DNA of 64,000 nt from JACNJF01 sp050288105. Lineage in GTDB: Bacteria; Pseudomonadota; Gammaproteobacteria; GCA-001735895. The notes below the pieces were generated by a model that made no database searches, was not told where the DNA came from, and saw nothing but the letters and a program-made list of their open reading frames with translations. The stretch is from assembly GCA_050288105.1 (NCBI GenBank), contig JBNKDE010000004.1, positions 186,001-250,000 of the forward strand. The letters run 5' to 3'. The stretch's first letter is position 1, and the number at the start of each line of letters is the position of its first letter. A program made the translations under genes and the position numbers. Below, piece after piece: positions 44,836-52,770 of this stretch.

Positions 44836-45270
44836 ATGAAAACAACAATCAAATTCATAATCTCTACCTTACTTATCTTTTTATCCGCTAATGCTGCCGC
44901 AGAAAATTCCCAGCCGATCGGGGATTACATTATTCATTACAACGCCTTATCCACTGAATCCTTACCCCCTTCCGTAGCCAGGGCGTACGGCATCACCCGA
45001 AGTACCAATCGTGGTTTATTAAATATTTCGGTGCTGAAAAAAGGCAGTGGCTTTGAAGGTGTGGAAGCGGAAATTAAAGTAAACGCGACTAACCTGACCG
45101 GGCAGTTAAGAAAGGTAGATTTACGTAAAATAGAGGAACAGAACGCAGTGTATTATATTGGCGTGTTTTCTGTAGCGAATGAAGAAACTCTGGACTTTTC
45201 TATCGATGTAACCACGTTAGACAACAAGACAGGCAACATCACTTTACGCCAGCAATTTTTCACTAAATAA
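44836..45270 (+). CDS. secreted DUF4426 protein
   Basis: 144 residues with a signal peptide (MKTTIKFIISTLLIFLSANAAA, cleavage after AAA) and a beta-rich domain containing IGDYIIHYNALSTESLPPSVARAYGITRSTNRGLLNISVL, the DUF4426 pattern. Periplasmic, function unknown. It has a good ribosome binding site (AGAGGAG). In Pseudomonas a DUF4426 gene also lies near the yggT-proC cluster, so its location is conserved. Confidence 0.85.
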   Translation: MKTTIKFIISTLLIFLSANAAAENSQPIGDYIIHYNALSTESLPPSVARAYGITRSTNRGLLNISVLKKGSGFEGVEAEIKVNATNLTGQLRKVDLRKIEEQNAVYYIGVFSVANEETLDFSIDVTTLDNKTGNITLRQQFFTK

Positions 45271-45283
45271 AAGCTTTCCGTGT

Positions 45284-45315
45284 CGCCATCAGACAGTATT
45301 TTCTGCCTGATGGCG
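45284..45315. terminator. hairpin at the convergent DUF4426 / TerB-like boundary
   Basis: CGCCATCAGACAG (45284-45296) can pair with CTGCCTGATGGCG (45303-45315) with one mismatch and a short loop. It lies 14 bases after the DUF4426 stop and overlaps the end of the opposing gene. No long T-run follows on the plus strand, so efficiency is uncertain. Confidence 0.45.
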
Positions 45316-45738
45316 CGCCTTAATAAAATCTGCATGCTCCACATACAACAGGTCAGATACCTGGCGCATTAAATGCTCTTCGTAATGGTGCTTCTCACCA
45401 TCGGCATAAACCACCTTCCACATCAACTCGATCACCCTGACCTTTTCCTGCTGACCCAGCTGTTCATTCATCAGGCGCGTAATATGCTGTAGTGAAACCA
45501 GCCGATCTGCTTCTTCGTGTGCATGCTGTAATAAGGTATCCACCTCTTCCTCGCACAGGGATAAATGCTCTAGCAACAGCTGCCTTATCGTGGCCAGCTC
45601 GACTTCATCCTGTTCAAAATCGGCCTTACTCACCTCTATCAGCAAAACGGCGGTAGCCAGGTCTATAGCCATGGCTGGTTGCTGCTGATTAAATCGCTCA
45701 AAGGTCGGCTTAAAAAAACGTTCTATTAAAGCTTTCAT
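45289..45738 (-). CDS. TerB-like (tellurite resistance family) helical protein
   Basis: 149-residue all-helical protein. ATAVLLIEVSKADFEQDEVELATIRQLLLEHL and KVRVIELMWKVVYADGEKHHYEEHLMRQVSDLLYVEH carry the paired acidic metal-binding segments (D-x-F-x-x-D/E-x-E, A-D-G-x-x-x-x-E-E) typical of the TerB/DUF533-like fold. Function in these small stand-alone proteins is unknown, and real tellurite resistance should not be assumed. Divergent from oxyR. Confidence 0.8.
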   Translation of the reverse strand: MKALIERFFKPTFERFNQQQPAMAIDLATAVLLIEVSKADFEQDEVELATIRQLLLEHLSLCEEEVDTLLQHAHEEADRLVSLQHITRLMNEQLGQQEKVRVIELMWKVVYADGEKHHYEEHLMRQVSDLLYVEHADFIKARHQAENTV

Positions 45739-45859
45739 TACTTCATTTTTCAGGATCAGGAACTCAATTTCAATAGATTTAATTGATCGATAATATTTTT
45801 TTCATTGCAATAATTATAACAACCTTTCACAATATCATACCAACTTACCAGCACCTCAT

Positions 45860-46801
45860 ATGACACTAACCGAACTCAGATACATTGTTGCTGTTGCACA
45901 GAAAAAACATTTTGGCCAGGCTGCACAATCCTGCTTTGTCAGCCAGCCCACGCTCAGCATCGCCATTAAAAAGCTAGAAGACGAGCTCGATATCAAGCTG
46001 TTTGAGCGCAGTTCGAAAAACGAGATCCGCATCACCGAGATCGGCCAGAAAATTGTACAGCAGGCGCAAAAGGTGTTGCGCGAAGCCCAGGTCATTAATG
46101 AAATCTCACAACAGGGTAAGGATCCGTTATCGGGTACCTTTAGACTGGGCGCGATTTATACCATCGCTCCCTACCTGTTACCAGGTTTGATTCCACGTAT
46201 CACAGAAAGTGCCCCGGGGCTCACCTTAATTATCCAGGAAAACTTTACCCATAACCTGAGTCTGGCACTCAAGCAGGGCGACCTGGACGCCATCATCATT
46301 TCCTATCCATTCGATGAAGCCGGCATCGAGACCCAGGCACTGTATGAAGAGCCTTTTATGGTTGCCGTGCACAATCAGCACCACTGGAATGAACGCGAGG
46401 AGATCGACGTCAACGAGCTGGTTGGTGAAGACCTGATGCTGCTGGGCGCCGGACATTGTTTCAGGGACCAGGTACTGGAAGCCTGCCCGCAATGCACCGC
46501 ACAGAGCAACGAGCTCACCCGCACACTGGAAGGCAGCTCACTGGAGACCATGCGCCATATGGTGGCTGCAGGCACCGGGATAACGGTACTACCCTGTACC
46601 AGCATGCTGCATAGCCAGCACAACCAGCAGTTAATCAAAATCAAGCGCTTTGCTGATCCGCAACCCAGTCGTATCGTAGCACTGGCCTGGCGCAAACATT
46701 ACCCGCGCAAAGAAGCCATTCAGCTGATTATCGACACCATACGCCATTGCAGCCTGCCCGGCACCCAGTGCATTCACCCGGACAAATCTGCCCAAGCATA
46801 A
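45860..46801 (+). CDS. oxyR: hydrogen-peroxide-sensing LysR regulator OxyR
   Basis: 313-residue LysR regulator. The HTH start MTLTELRYIVAVAQKKHFGQAAQSCFVSQPTLSIAIKKLEDEL is very OxyR-like. The redox pair is conserved: Cys200 in GHCFRDQ and Cys209 in LEACPQ, with the same spacing as Cys199 and Cys208 of E. coli OxyR. Peroxide should form an intramolecular disulfide and activate target promoters. It follows a divergent TerB-like gene and is followed 12 bases later by a DUF2288 gene. A third Cys at 212 (PQC) is close by. No catalase or peroxiredoxin gene is in the window. Confidence 0.93.
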   Translation: MTLTELRYIVAVAQKKHFGQAAQSCFVSQPTLSIAIKKLEDELDIKLFERSSKNEIRITEIGQKIVQQAQKVLREAQVINEISQQGKDPLSGTFRLGAIYTIAPYLLPGLIPRITESAPGLTLIIQENFTHNLSLALKQGDLDAIIISYPFDEAGIETQALYEEPFMVAVHNQHHWNEREEIDVNELVGEDLMLLGAGHCFRDQVLEACPQCTAQSNELTRTLEGSSLETMRHMVAAGTGITVLPCTSMLHSQHNQQLIKIKRFADPQPSRIVALAWRKHYPRKEAIQLIIDTIRHCSLPGTQCIHPDKSAQA

Positions 46802-46813
46802 CAACCTGAAGCT

Positions 46814-47125
46814 ATGACCGAACCCGAAATCACATCACAGGAACTATTAAGAGGAAAGTTAAACAGCGAGACCGCGCGAATACCCTGGAAGGAATTACAA
46901 CGTTATTTCGCAGGTGGTTATACCCTGAACATAGACCAGCAACTGGACTTAATCGAAGTCGCCTACCAGATGCATTGCGATAACGCAGCCCAGATAGAGC
47001 AATGGATGAATACCAACCTGATTCACCAGGTCAGTAACGAACAGGCTCGTGAATGGTTTAATGATGATCAAATCATGTGGGCCTGCGTCATCAAGCCCTG
47101 GGTGCTGGTACAACCTGCGGATTAA
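46814..47125 (+). CDS. DUF2288 family protein
   Basis: 103-residue soluble protein: LRGKLNSETARIPWKELQRYFAGGYTLNIDQQLDLIEVAYQMHCDNAAQIEQWM and VSNEQAREWFNDDQIMWACVIKPWVLVQ show the conserved WKELQRFFA-type and W.C.VKPWVLVQ-like ends of DUF2288. No biochemical role is known. It is 12 bases downstream of oxyR, so probably co-expressed, and it converges on the hydrolase gene with three bases between stops. Confidence 0.85.
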   Translation: MTEPEITSQELLRGKLNSETARIPWKELQRYFAGGYTLNIDQQLDLIEVAYQMHCDNAAQIEQWMNTNLIHQVSNEQAREWFNDDQIMWACVIKPWVLVQPAD

Positions 47126-47128
47126 GGA

Positions 47129-47965
47129 CTACTGTTTCAGCTGGTCCAGGATATTCACTAGCGTGTAACCATCCAGCACGGTTAACCAGTGTGTAAAACC
47201 CTCTATGATACGGGTAGATTGTTTTCCAATTGCCTGTACATTTGCCATGTCCTGGCTATGCCCCGGCACAATAGCGTCTCCCAGCACGCCATTGACTGAG
47301 GTACGCACAATAGAAAAGTATCGAATCGGTGGATGCTGGCGGGTATTCAGCCAGTGCAGAATCTTGCCGGGCACCTCAGGTACAATGTCATGCAGTAAAC
47401 CTTTAGATCGTTGCAGGGTATCGTAGGTACTACCACCCAAAAATTCTTTCAGCATTCTTAAGGGTAGCGGGTCATCCAGCTCTTCCAGACCTCGATAGGC
47501 CAGCACGGTGCCCAGGTGTGGGCTGGCAATCGTAATCAGGGCTTTAACATTACTCGCGCCATTTTTAACCAGTGCCAGGCGCGCGGACACGCCACCCAGG
47601 GAATGACCGGCAATAATAACCGGTTCGCTGGGATAGCGGTCATTAATCCAGCGCAGCGCACCGGTTACGACATTCGCCTGCCCCAGCAGAGGTGATTCGG
47701 AATTCAGCTGCAGGAAGACCACCTTATTTTCCGCATTCTGCCACTTCATCTGAATGGGCTGTATACCCACTGGCGTAGCAATCAGTACTGCGGCTCTTTT
47801 CCAGCCAAAGCGCTGTAACAGTGGCGATACACCGGAGCGCTCCCAGGACATGACATTGCCCTGATAACCATGCACCAGCAATAACACGTCAGCGCGTGCC
47901 GTCGATAGCATCAGCAAGCCGGCAAGCAGCAACAATGATACTGTGAATTTAAGCGTAGCGTTCAT
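47129..47965 (-). CDS. secreted alpha/beta hydrolase (lipase/esterase-like)
   Basis: 278-residue hydrolase. I place the start at ATG 47965, where a signal peptide begins (MNATLKFTVSLLLLAGLLMLSTARA); the frame extends upstream to 48130 but that would overlap the divergent thioredoxin-like gene and bury the signal. Oxyanion-loop segment VLLLVHGYQGN, nucleophile elbow IIAGHSLGGVSARLAL (Ser in GHSLGG), GDAIVPGHSQDM (likely Asp region) and a His in FTHWLTVLDG fit a catalytic triad. The shape resembles PGAP1-like/triacylglycerol lipases. Substrate unknown. Confidence 0.8.
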   Translation of the reverse strand: MNATLKFTVSLLLLAGLLMLSTARADVLLLVHGYQGNVMSWERSGVSPLLQRFGWKRAAVLIATPVGIQPIQMKWQNAENKVVFLQLNSESPLLGQANVVTGALRWINDRYPSEPVIIAGHSLGGVSARLALVKNGASNVKALITIASPHLGTVLAYRGLEELDDPLPLRMLKEFLGGSTYDTLQRSKGLLHDIVPEVPGKILHWLNTRQHPPIRYFSIVRTSVNGVLGDAIVPGHSQDMANVQAIGKQSTRIIEGFTHWLTVLDGYTLVNILDQLKQ

Positions 47966-48079
47966 ACCATCTGTATCGAGCATCCAAAGCAACAGCCTGT
48001 GCCGGTTAACACTAACCCCCCAGGCAGTCCAATTATGCATTAACATAGCGCCCCTGTATGAGTACTTTCTGCTAATAAG

Positions 48080-48427
48080 ATGAGTCAAATCAATCCCAAT
48101 ACCTTTGATGTACAACTGGAAAACTTTCAAACCCTGGTTCTTGATCGATCCGTTGAGTTACCGGTGCTGGTCGACTTCTGGGCCGACTGGTGCAGCCCCT
48201 GCATAGCGATAGCGCCCGTTTTAAACAGGGTGGTCGAATCATTCAAAGGCGAGGTTGTTCTCGCCAGGCTTGAAGTGGACGAAGGCGAAAACATGAAGCT
48301 GGCTGGCAGATATCATATTAGAGGCTTTCCCACCATCATCGCGTTTCGTGACGGGATTGAGCAGGATCGATTCAGCAGCGCCCGACCGGCTCATTTCATT
48401 GAGCAGTTTATCCAGCGTCAGCTGTAG
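48080..48427 (+). CDS. thioredoxin-like protein with WCSPC active site
   Basis: 115-residue thioredoxin fold: LPVLVDFWADWCSPCIAIAPVLNRVV with the dithiol motif WCSPC in place of the canonical WCGPC, VDEGENMKLAGRYHIRGFPTIIAFRDG with the cis-proline. No signal peptide, so cytoplasmic. The N-terminal region FDVQLENFQTLVLDRS resembles the CnoX/YbbN start, but the TPR domain is missing. Possible roles are thiol-disulfide exchange or a stress-linked reductase. Divergent from the hydrolase; the small membrane protein downstream converges on it. Confidence 0.85.
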   Translation: MSQINPNTFDVQLENFQTLVLDRSVELPVLVDFWADWCSPCIAIAPVLNRVVESFKGEVVLARLEVDEGENMKLAGRYHIRGFPTIIAFRDGIEQDRFSSARPAHFIEQFIQRQL

Positions 48428-48433
48428 CCCATA

Positions 48434-48772
48434 TTACCTGCTGTCCCGAATCAGCAGAAAGAGTTCATGAACCAGCCGTTCATTGGTCTGGATTTCCGGC
48501 CACTTGTCCTTTGATATCCGGCGCTTGACCAGCTCACGAACCACTTTAAGCGTAAAAGAATCGCTTTCCAGGCTGGGGTCATGATTCCCCTCAGCAACAT
48601 TCTGGATGGTTTTGCTTAATATGTAAGTGGTAGATTCATCGGCATGTTCGTACAGACGTGTACGTAAACGATTCTCGTTGATCAGGTTTTCAGTAGCTAA
48701 ACGTTGATTATGCACCTGAAAAATGACAACACCCAACATAAGAATAGTAATCACAGATAACACTGAAAGCAT
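48434..48772 (-). CDS. unknown small protein with N-terminal membrane anchor
   Basis: Not recognised. 112 residues: an N-terminal hydrophobic helix (residues 2-20, LSVLSVITILMLGVVIFQV), then a charged, helical soluble part with NENRLRTRLYEHADESTTYILSKTIQ and VVRELVKRRISKDKWPEIQTNERLVHELFLLIRD. Probably anchored in the inner membrane. It lies between the thioredoxin-like gene (convergent) and the kinase-HDOD-GAF gene (divergent). A partnership with the kinase is only a positional guess. Confidence 0.6.
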   Translation of the reverse strand: MLSVLSVITILMLGVVIFQVHNQRLATENLINENRLRTRLYEHADESTTYILSKTIQNVAEGNHDPSLESDSFTLKVVRELVKRRISKDKWPEIQTNERLVHELFLLIRDSR

Positions 48773-48964
48773 GGCATTGGCTCCTGTACATAATTTTGTG
48801 CACTGTTTTAATAATGATTTTAGCAGACCGGTCAGCGCCCAAAATTTGCAACAGGGTAAATTTAGGTCAACTATTTCACTCTATCGCCGCCTTTTTCAGA
48901 GATCGATCTCAGCGCCCCCAGCCAGTTGAATATTCGAATACCTGCACTTTGAATAGTCTATACT

Positions 48965-51367
48965 GTGCAAAAAAAGAGAATTTTATTGTCCGTGCCTGAA
49001 CTCGAGTTCCCCGCAAAAATAGACCGCTTTTCCATCAAGGATATTCTCGGCAGAGGTGCTCAGGGCGTTGTCTACCTGGCGCACGATCCCCAGCTTGATC
49101 GGGAGGTGGCAATTAAATCCGTTTCTCTGAACAATAATTTTCAGCAGCAGCATCACATCGACAATTTGCTGCAAGAAGCACGTACGGTCAGCAAGCTACA
49201 GCATCCCAATATCATTAGCATCTACGACGTGGGTAGCGTGCAGTTAAATCCCTATCTGGTGCTGGAGTATGTCAAAGGTGAAACCCTGCAATCGCTAATC
49301 CACGAAGCCATGCCCGAGCAACAGGCAATCCATATCATGCGTGATGTACTAAGTGGCGTTGCTGCCGCGCACGCCAAGAATATTATTCACTGCGACCTGA
49401 AACCAGCCAACATCATCATCACCCCGGGCGGTCAGGCCAAAGTGGCTGACTTCGGCCTCGCGCTACTGGCGGATAGCCAGCAGGAAGACCAGTCACAGCT
49501 GGCAGGCACACCACAATACATGGCGCCCGAATACATAGAAACCCGTCAGCACCAGACGGTGTCAGATGTCTTTTCGCTGGGCCTGATCTTTTACCAGTTA
49601 ATCACCGGTAAACTGGCGGTAGATGGCGATGACGTATACCAGCTGTTGAATGCGATTGCCAACCAGCCCATTACACCAGCCAACACCATCAATCCTGAGA
49701 TTGACGAAAAACTCAATGCAGTCATCATGAAGGCCCTGCAAAAAGATCCGCAGGACCGCTTTCAGGATGCCGGTGAAATGCTGGCCGCTCTTGAAAACAC
49801 GCTAGCCCTGAGCGAAGCGGTGAAACAGGCTGATGGTAGCGATGCGACAGTGCAATTCCTGCTGCGCCGAATGAATCACAAAAAAGACTTTCCGGCATTT
49901 TCGCGCACCATCAGCATTCTCAACCGCGCCTCAAGCAGCGAGACAGAAAGTCTGTCTACCGTTTCCAACGCCATACTTAAGGACATTTCACTGACGAACA
50001 AGGTGTTACGTGTCGTCAACTCGGCATACTACAACCGGGGCTACTCCAAAATCAGCACGATTTCGCGCGCGGTCATCATGCTCGGTATCAATCCGGTAAA
50101 AAGCCTCGCTGTTTCCTTATTGTTATTTGAACATTTACAGAATAAATCGCAGGCCCAGCAACTGATGGAGGATGCCGTAACCTCCCTGTTTAGCGCATTG
50201 ATGGCGCATGATATTGCAGAGAAACAGAAAATCAAACAAAGTGAAGAAGCCTTCCTCTGCGCCCTGCTACAGCAGCTCGGCAAGCTACTTGTGCGCTTTT
50301 ACCTGCATGAAGAAAGCCTCGCCATAGATCAGCAGATTCAACAGCATGCTATGGAAGAGGAAACAGCCGCCATCAAGGTGCTGGGCACTTCGTATCACAA
50401 GCTGGGCATGGCAGTTGCGCGAGAATGGGGCTTCCCCGATCAGATCACACTGAGCATGAAACCCATGCAGGAAAACGAATTCAACGATAAAAACAAACAT
50501 GCCGATCCACTGAGAGTGATTGCTAACTATAGTAATCAGGTAATACAGATCCTGAAAAAACCTCGAGAACAGCAACAGAACGCACTGGATAAACTGACCA
50601 AGCAATACAGCACACACCTGAATATAAAGAGCGAGCAGGTAGAGAGCCTGATCAACGACTCACAAAAGGAACTGAACAATTTTGCCAAACTGATTAACTT
50701 CAACCTCGATAAGAGCGCCTTTTATCAGCAATTGACCAGCGATGAGGAAGATGAACAGCAAGCGGAGCGTAGCAAGCAGGCAGGATTCGATCACAACCAT
50801 GACAGCTTCCAGGTGCTTCAGGAAAGTATCACGCATCAGGACGACGACCAGCCTCGGCCGGAAAAAGCATTAACCGACGGTATCCAGGACATCACCAATA
50901 CCCTGACGGGAGATTACACCATCAACCAGGTCATGCAGATGGTGCTGGAAACCATCTACCGTGCCATTCCTGGTTCAAGGGTAATACTCGGCTTACGTGA
51001 CAAGGTCAGTAACTGTATTGTTGGGAAATTCGGCTATGGAGATCAGGTAGACAGCCTGATTGAACATTTCCGAATTCCGCTGGCCTATAAAGCCGACGTG
51101 TTTCATATTGCGTTTAAAAACAATGTAGATATCAAGATCGATAACACTCAGGATGAAAAGATCAGGGATAAAATCCCGGACTGGTATCACCGCAAGATTG
51201 GTTCAGCGTTTTTCATTCTGTTCCCCATCGTAATCAAACACAGCCCGATAGCCGTGCTGTATATCGATAGCACACAGAAGCAGGACATTAACATATCCGA
51301 CGAACAACTCAGCCTGCTTAAAACGCTACGCAACCAGGCAATACTGGCAATCAAGAACCTGAACTGA
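48965..51367 (+). CDS. Ser/Thr protein kinase - HDOD - GAF fusion protein
   Basis: 800-residue cytoplasmic signalling protein. The eukaryotic-type kinase domain (about 20-275) has GRGAQGVVYLAHD, Lys51, catalytic HCD (Asp144 in HCDLKPANI), DFG at 162 and MAPEY. An HDOD domain (about 295-520) follows: LLRRMNHKKDFPAFSRTISILN, ILKDISLTNKVLRVVNSAYYNRGYSKISTISRAVIMLG. A linker and a GAF-like domain (about 655-800, ending VLYIDSTQKQDINISDEQLSLLKTLRNQAILAIKNL) close the protein. The catalytic residues look intact. Start uncertain: GTG 48965 has no ribosome binding site, and TTG 48986 and GTG 48992 are alternatives. The 3' end overlaps the opposing MerB-like gene by 17 bases. Confidence 0.92.
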   Translation: MQKKRILLSVPELEFPAKIDRFSIKDILGRGAQGVVYLAHDPQLDREVAIKSVSLNNNFQQQHHIDNLLQEARTVSKLQHPNIISIYDVGSVQLNPYLVLEYVKGETLQSLIHEAMPEQQAIHIMRDVLSGVAAAHAKNIIHCDLKPANIIITPGGQAKVADFGLALLADSQQEDQSQLAGTPQYMAPEYIETRQHQTVSDVFSLGLIFYQLITGKLAVDGDDVYQLLNAIANQPITPANTINPEIDEKLNAVIMKALQKDPQDRFQDAGEMLAALENTLALSEAVKQADGSDATVQFLLRRMNHKKDFPAFSRTISILNRASSSETESLSTVSNAILKDISLTNKVLRVVNSAYYNRGYSKISTISRAVIMLGINPVKSLAVSLLLFEHLQNKSQAQQLMEDAVTSLFSALMAHDIAEKQKIKQSEEAFLCALLQQLGKLLVRFYLHEESLAIDQQIQQHAMEEETAAIKVLGTSYHKLGMAVAREWGFPDQITLSMKPMQENEFNDKNKHADPLRVIANYSNQVIQILKKPREQQQNALDKLTKQYSTHLNIKSEQVESLINDSQKELNNFAKLINFNLDKSAFYQQLTSDEEDEQQAERSKQAGFDHNHDSFQVLQESITHQDDDQPRPEKALTDGIQDITNTLTGDYTINQVMQMVLETIYRAIPGSRVILGLRDKVSNCIVGKFGYGDQVDSLIEHFRIPLAYKADVFHIAFKNNVDIKIDNTQDEKIRDKIPDWYHRKIGSAFFILFPIVIKHSPIAVLYIDSTQKQDINISDEQLSLLKTLRNQAILAIKNLN

Positions 51368-52013
51368 CGCGGGACATCATAGGCTTGAACAGCCCGACCG
51401 AAAACGCTATCGCCTGTTCCAGATCAAAGATTTCACGGTTTTCCGGATCTTCATCCTGCCAGCCAGTTGCGCTCGCTAAATCCTTTAAAAAAACCATCTC
51501 GGTACACAGGCTATCCGAACAGCTACAGCAACTGTTAGCAGCCATCCAGTTAATACCAAACTGCAACCCTGCAACCGCCTCGGCGTTCAACAGCTGCTGG
51601 TTGTCCAGTTCAATATGCACTGCTTCACCAGTCACCGCACACTCCGAATCAACCACCGTAGCACATTCAAACATCGCCGCAGGTGCCAGCGCATCCAGCG
51701 CACACATGGCATGGACCTGATAACCATTCAACTGGATCCGATGTACGCGCTGCTCCATGGTGAAAGGATAGCAACCACTCACATTGCCAGCGCTATCCAG
51801 CGTCAGCATATCCAGCTGCGCTAACTTTTGCAGATGGCTGCTTGCTGCAGCATCGACTTCAAGCAACTGTGGCAGGCTTGCGGCCTTGCCCTGATGATAA
51901 AAACTGGTCAGCACTGTGTTGTAGATCGCTGCTTCTGCGTCATCCAGCCGATCCAGGTTCTTCTTTAATGGTAGAATTTTAGCGATGCGAGCGACTGCCT
52001 GCTTAACCTTCAT
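51351..52013 (-). CDS. alkylmercury lyase (MerB)-like protein
   Basis: 220 residues. An N-terminal winged-helix-like region (1-85) precedes a domain with YQVHAMCALDALAPAAM, matching the MerB segment W-C-A-L-D: Cys104 and Asp107 align with catalytic Cys96 and Asp99. Cys170 (SLCTEMVFL) aligns with MerB Cys159. An extra cluster Cys162, Cys163, Cys165 lies just before it. MerB cleaves carbon-mercury bonds; here no merA, merR or merT is nearby, so the role may be another metal or thiol reaction. CAVTGEAVHIEL parallels MerB CAATGAPVSL. Confidence 0.75.
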   Translation of the reverse strand: MKVKQAVARIAKILPLKKNLDRLDDAEAAIYNTVLTSFYHQGKAASLPQLLEVDAAASSHLQKLAQLDMLTLDSAGNVSGCYPFTMEQRVHRIQLNGYQVHAMCALDALAPAAMFECATVVDSECAVTGEAVHIELDNQQLLNAEAVAGLQFGINWMAANSCCSCSDSLCTEMVFLKDLASATGWQDEDPENREIFDLEQAIAFSVGLFKPMMSRVSSGS

Positions 52014-52136
52014 GTCTGGTATCCTAAAAATAAAGTAGCGTAACTTAACACAATCGACCTGCCCAATTCACACAATGCAGATCATATTCTTGAAATACAT
52101 ATCAACTGACACTATCTGTTAGAATCTCAGTTTTCC

Positions 52137-52409
52137 ATGGTAAGTGATATGCCCAGAGTCACTGTATACAGCACCGCTACCTGCCCCATTTGCGAACAGA
52201 CCAAAAAACTGCTCAGCAAGTGGCGCATTGCCTATAAAGAAATTCGTCTTGATCAGGAACCTGCCGAACATCGTCGATTTGCACAGCTCACTAATGGCGC
52301 ACGTATGGTGCCGCAAATCCTGATCGACGACAAATGGATTGGAGGGTTTAGCGAACTCACTGAAATGCATATGGAAGATCAACTCGACCACCTGATGGAG
52401 CCATCCTGA
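52137..52409 (+). CDS. grxC: glutaredoxin (GrxC-type)
   Basis: 90-residue glutathione-dependent oxidoreductase: RVTVYSTATCPICEQTKKLLSKW carries the dithiol CPIC (usual form CPYC), ARMVPQILIDDKWIGGFSELTEM the cis-Pro and GSH-binding GG.S/T-D-like segment. ATG 52149 is an in-frame alternative that removes four residues. It begins 123 bases from the divergent MerB-like gene and is followed two bases later by the DUF1820 gene, so these two are co-expressed. Confidence 0.92.
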   Translation: MVSDMPRVTVYSTATCPICEQTKKLLSKWRIAYKEIRLDQEPAEHRRFAQLTNGARMVPQILIDDKWIGGFSELTEMHMEDQLDHLMEPS

Positions 52410-52411
52410 TC

Positions 52412-52753
52412 ATGACGAGTAAAAAATCAAAAAGTATCTTTCGCGTGATATTCATCAACCAGAATAAAATTTATGAGCTGTATGCGCGTGAAGTCAGTCA
52501 GGCATCTATGCTGGGTTTTATCGAAATCGGCGACTTCATCTTTGGTGAGCGCAGCAAATTACTGGTAGATCCGGCGGAGGAAAAACTCAAAGCTGAATTT
52601 GAAGGCGTTAAATTCACTTACGTTCCACATCATTCCATCATCCGCATCGACGAAGTAGAGAAAGAAGGAAAAAATCGTATCCATGATACCGATGGCTCTA
52701 GCATATCGGTGTTTCCAGGTAGCCAGTTTTCACAACCACCCGTCAGCCGATAA
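52412..52753 (+). CDS. DUF1820 family protein
   Basis: 113-residue soluble protein: SIFRVIFINQNKIYELYAREVSQASMLGFIEIGDFIFGERSKLLVDPAEEKLKAEF... and YVPHHSIIRIDEVEKEG show the DUF1820 pattern common in gammaproteobacteria. Function unknown. Two bases after grxC and 17 bases before a glycosyltransferase. Confidence 0.88.
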   Translation: MTSKKSKSIFRVIFINQNKIYELYAREVSQASMLGFIEIGDFIFGERSKLLVDPAEEKLKAEFEGVKFTYVPHHSIIRIDEVEKEGKNRIHDTDGSSISVFPGSQFSQPPVSR

Positions 52754-52770
52754 TCGAGGTTGCGGGCGCG

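Noticed and set aside
47966..48130. Extended N terminus of the secreted hydrolase
   Set aside because: It would bury a typical signal peptide and overlap the divergent thioredoxin-like gene.
48926..48964. A sigma70 promoter using TATACT right at the kinase start
   Set aside because: TATACT abuts the GTG at 48965 and no -35 at proper distance was found, so it cannot serve this start; it would only fit a later start codon.
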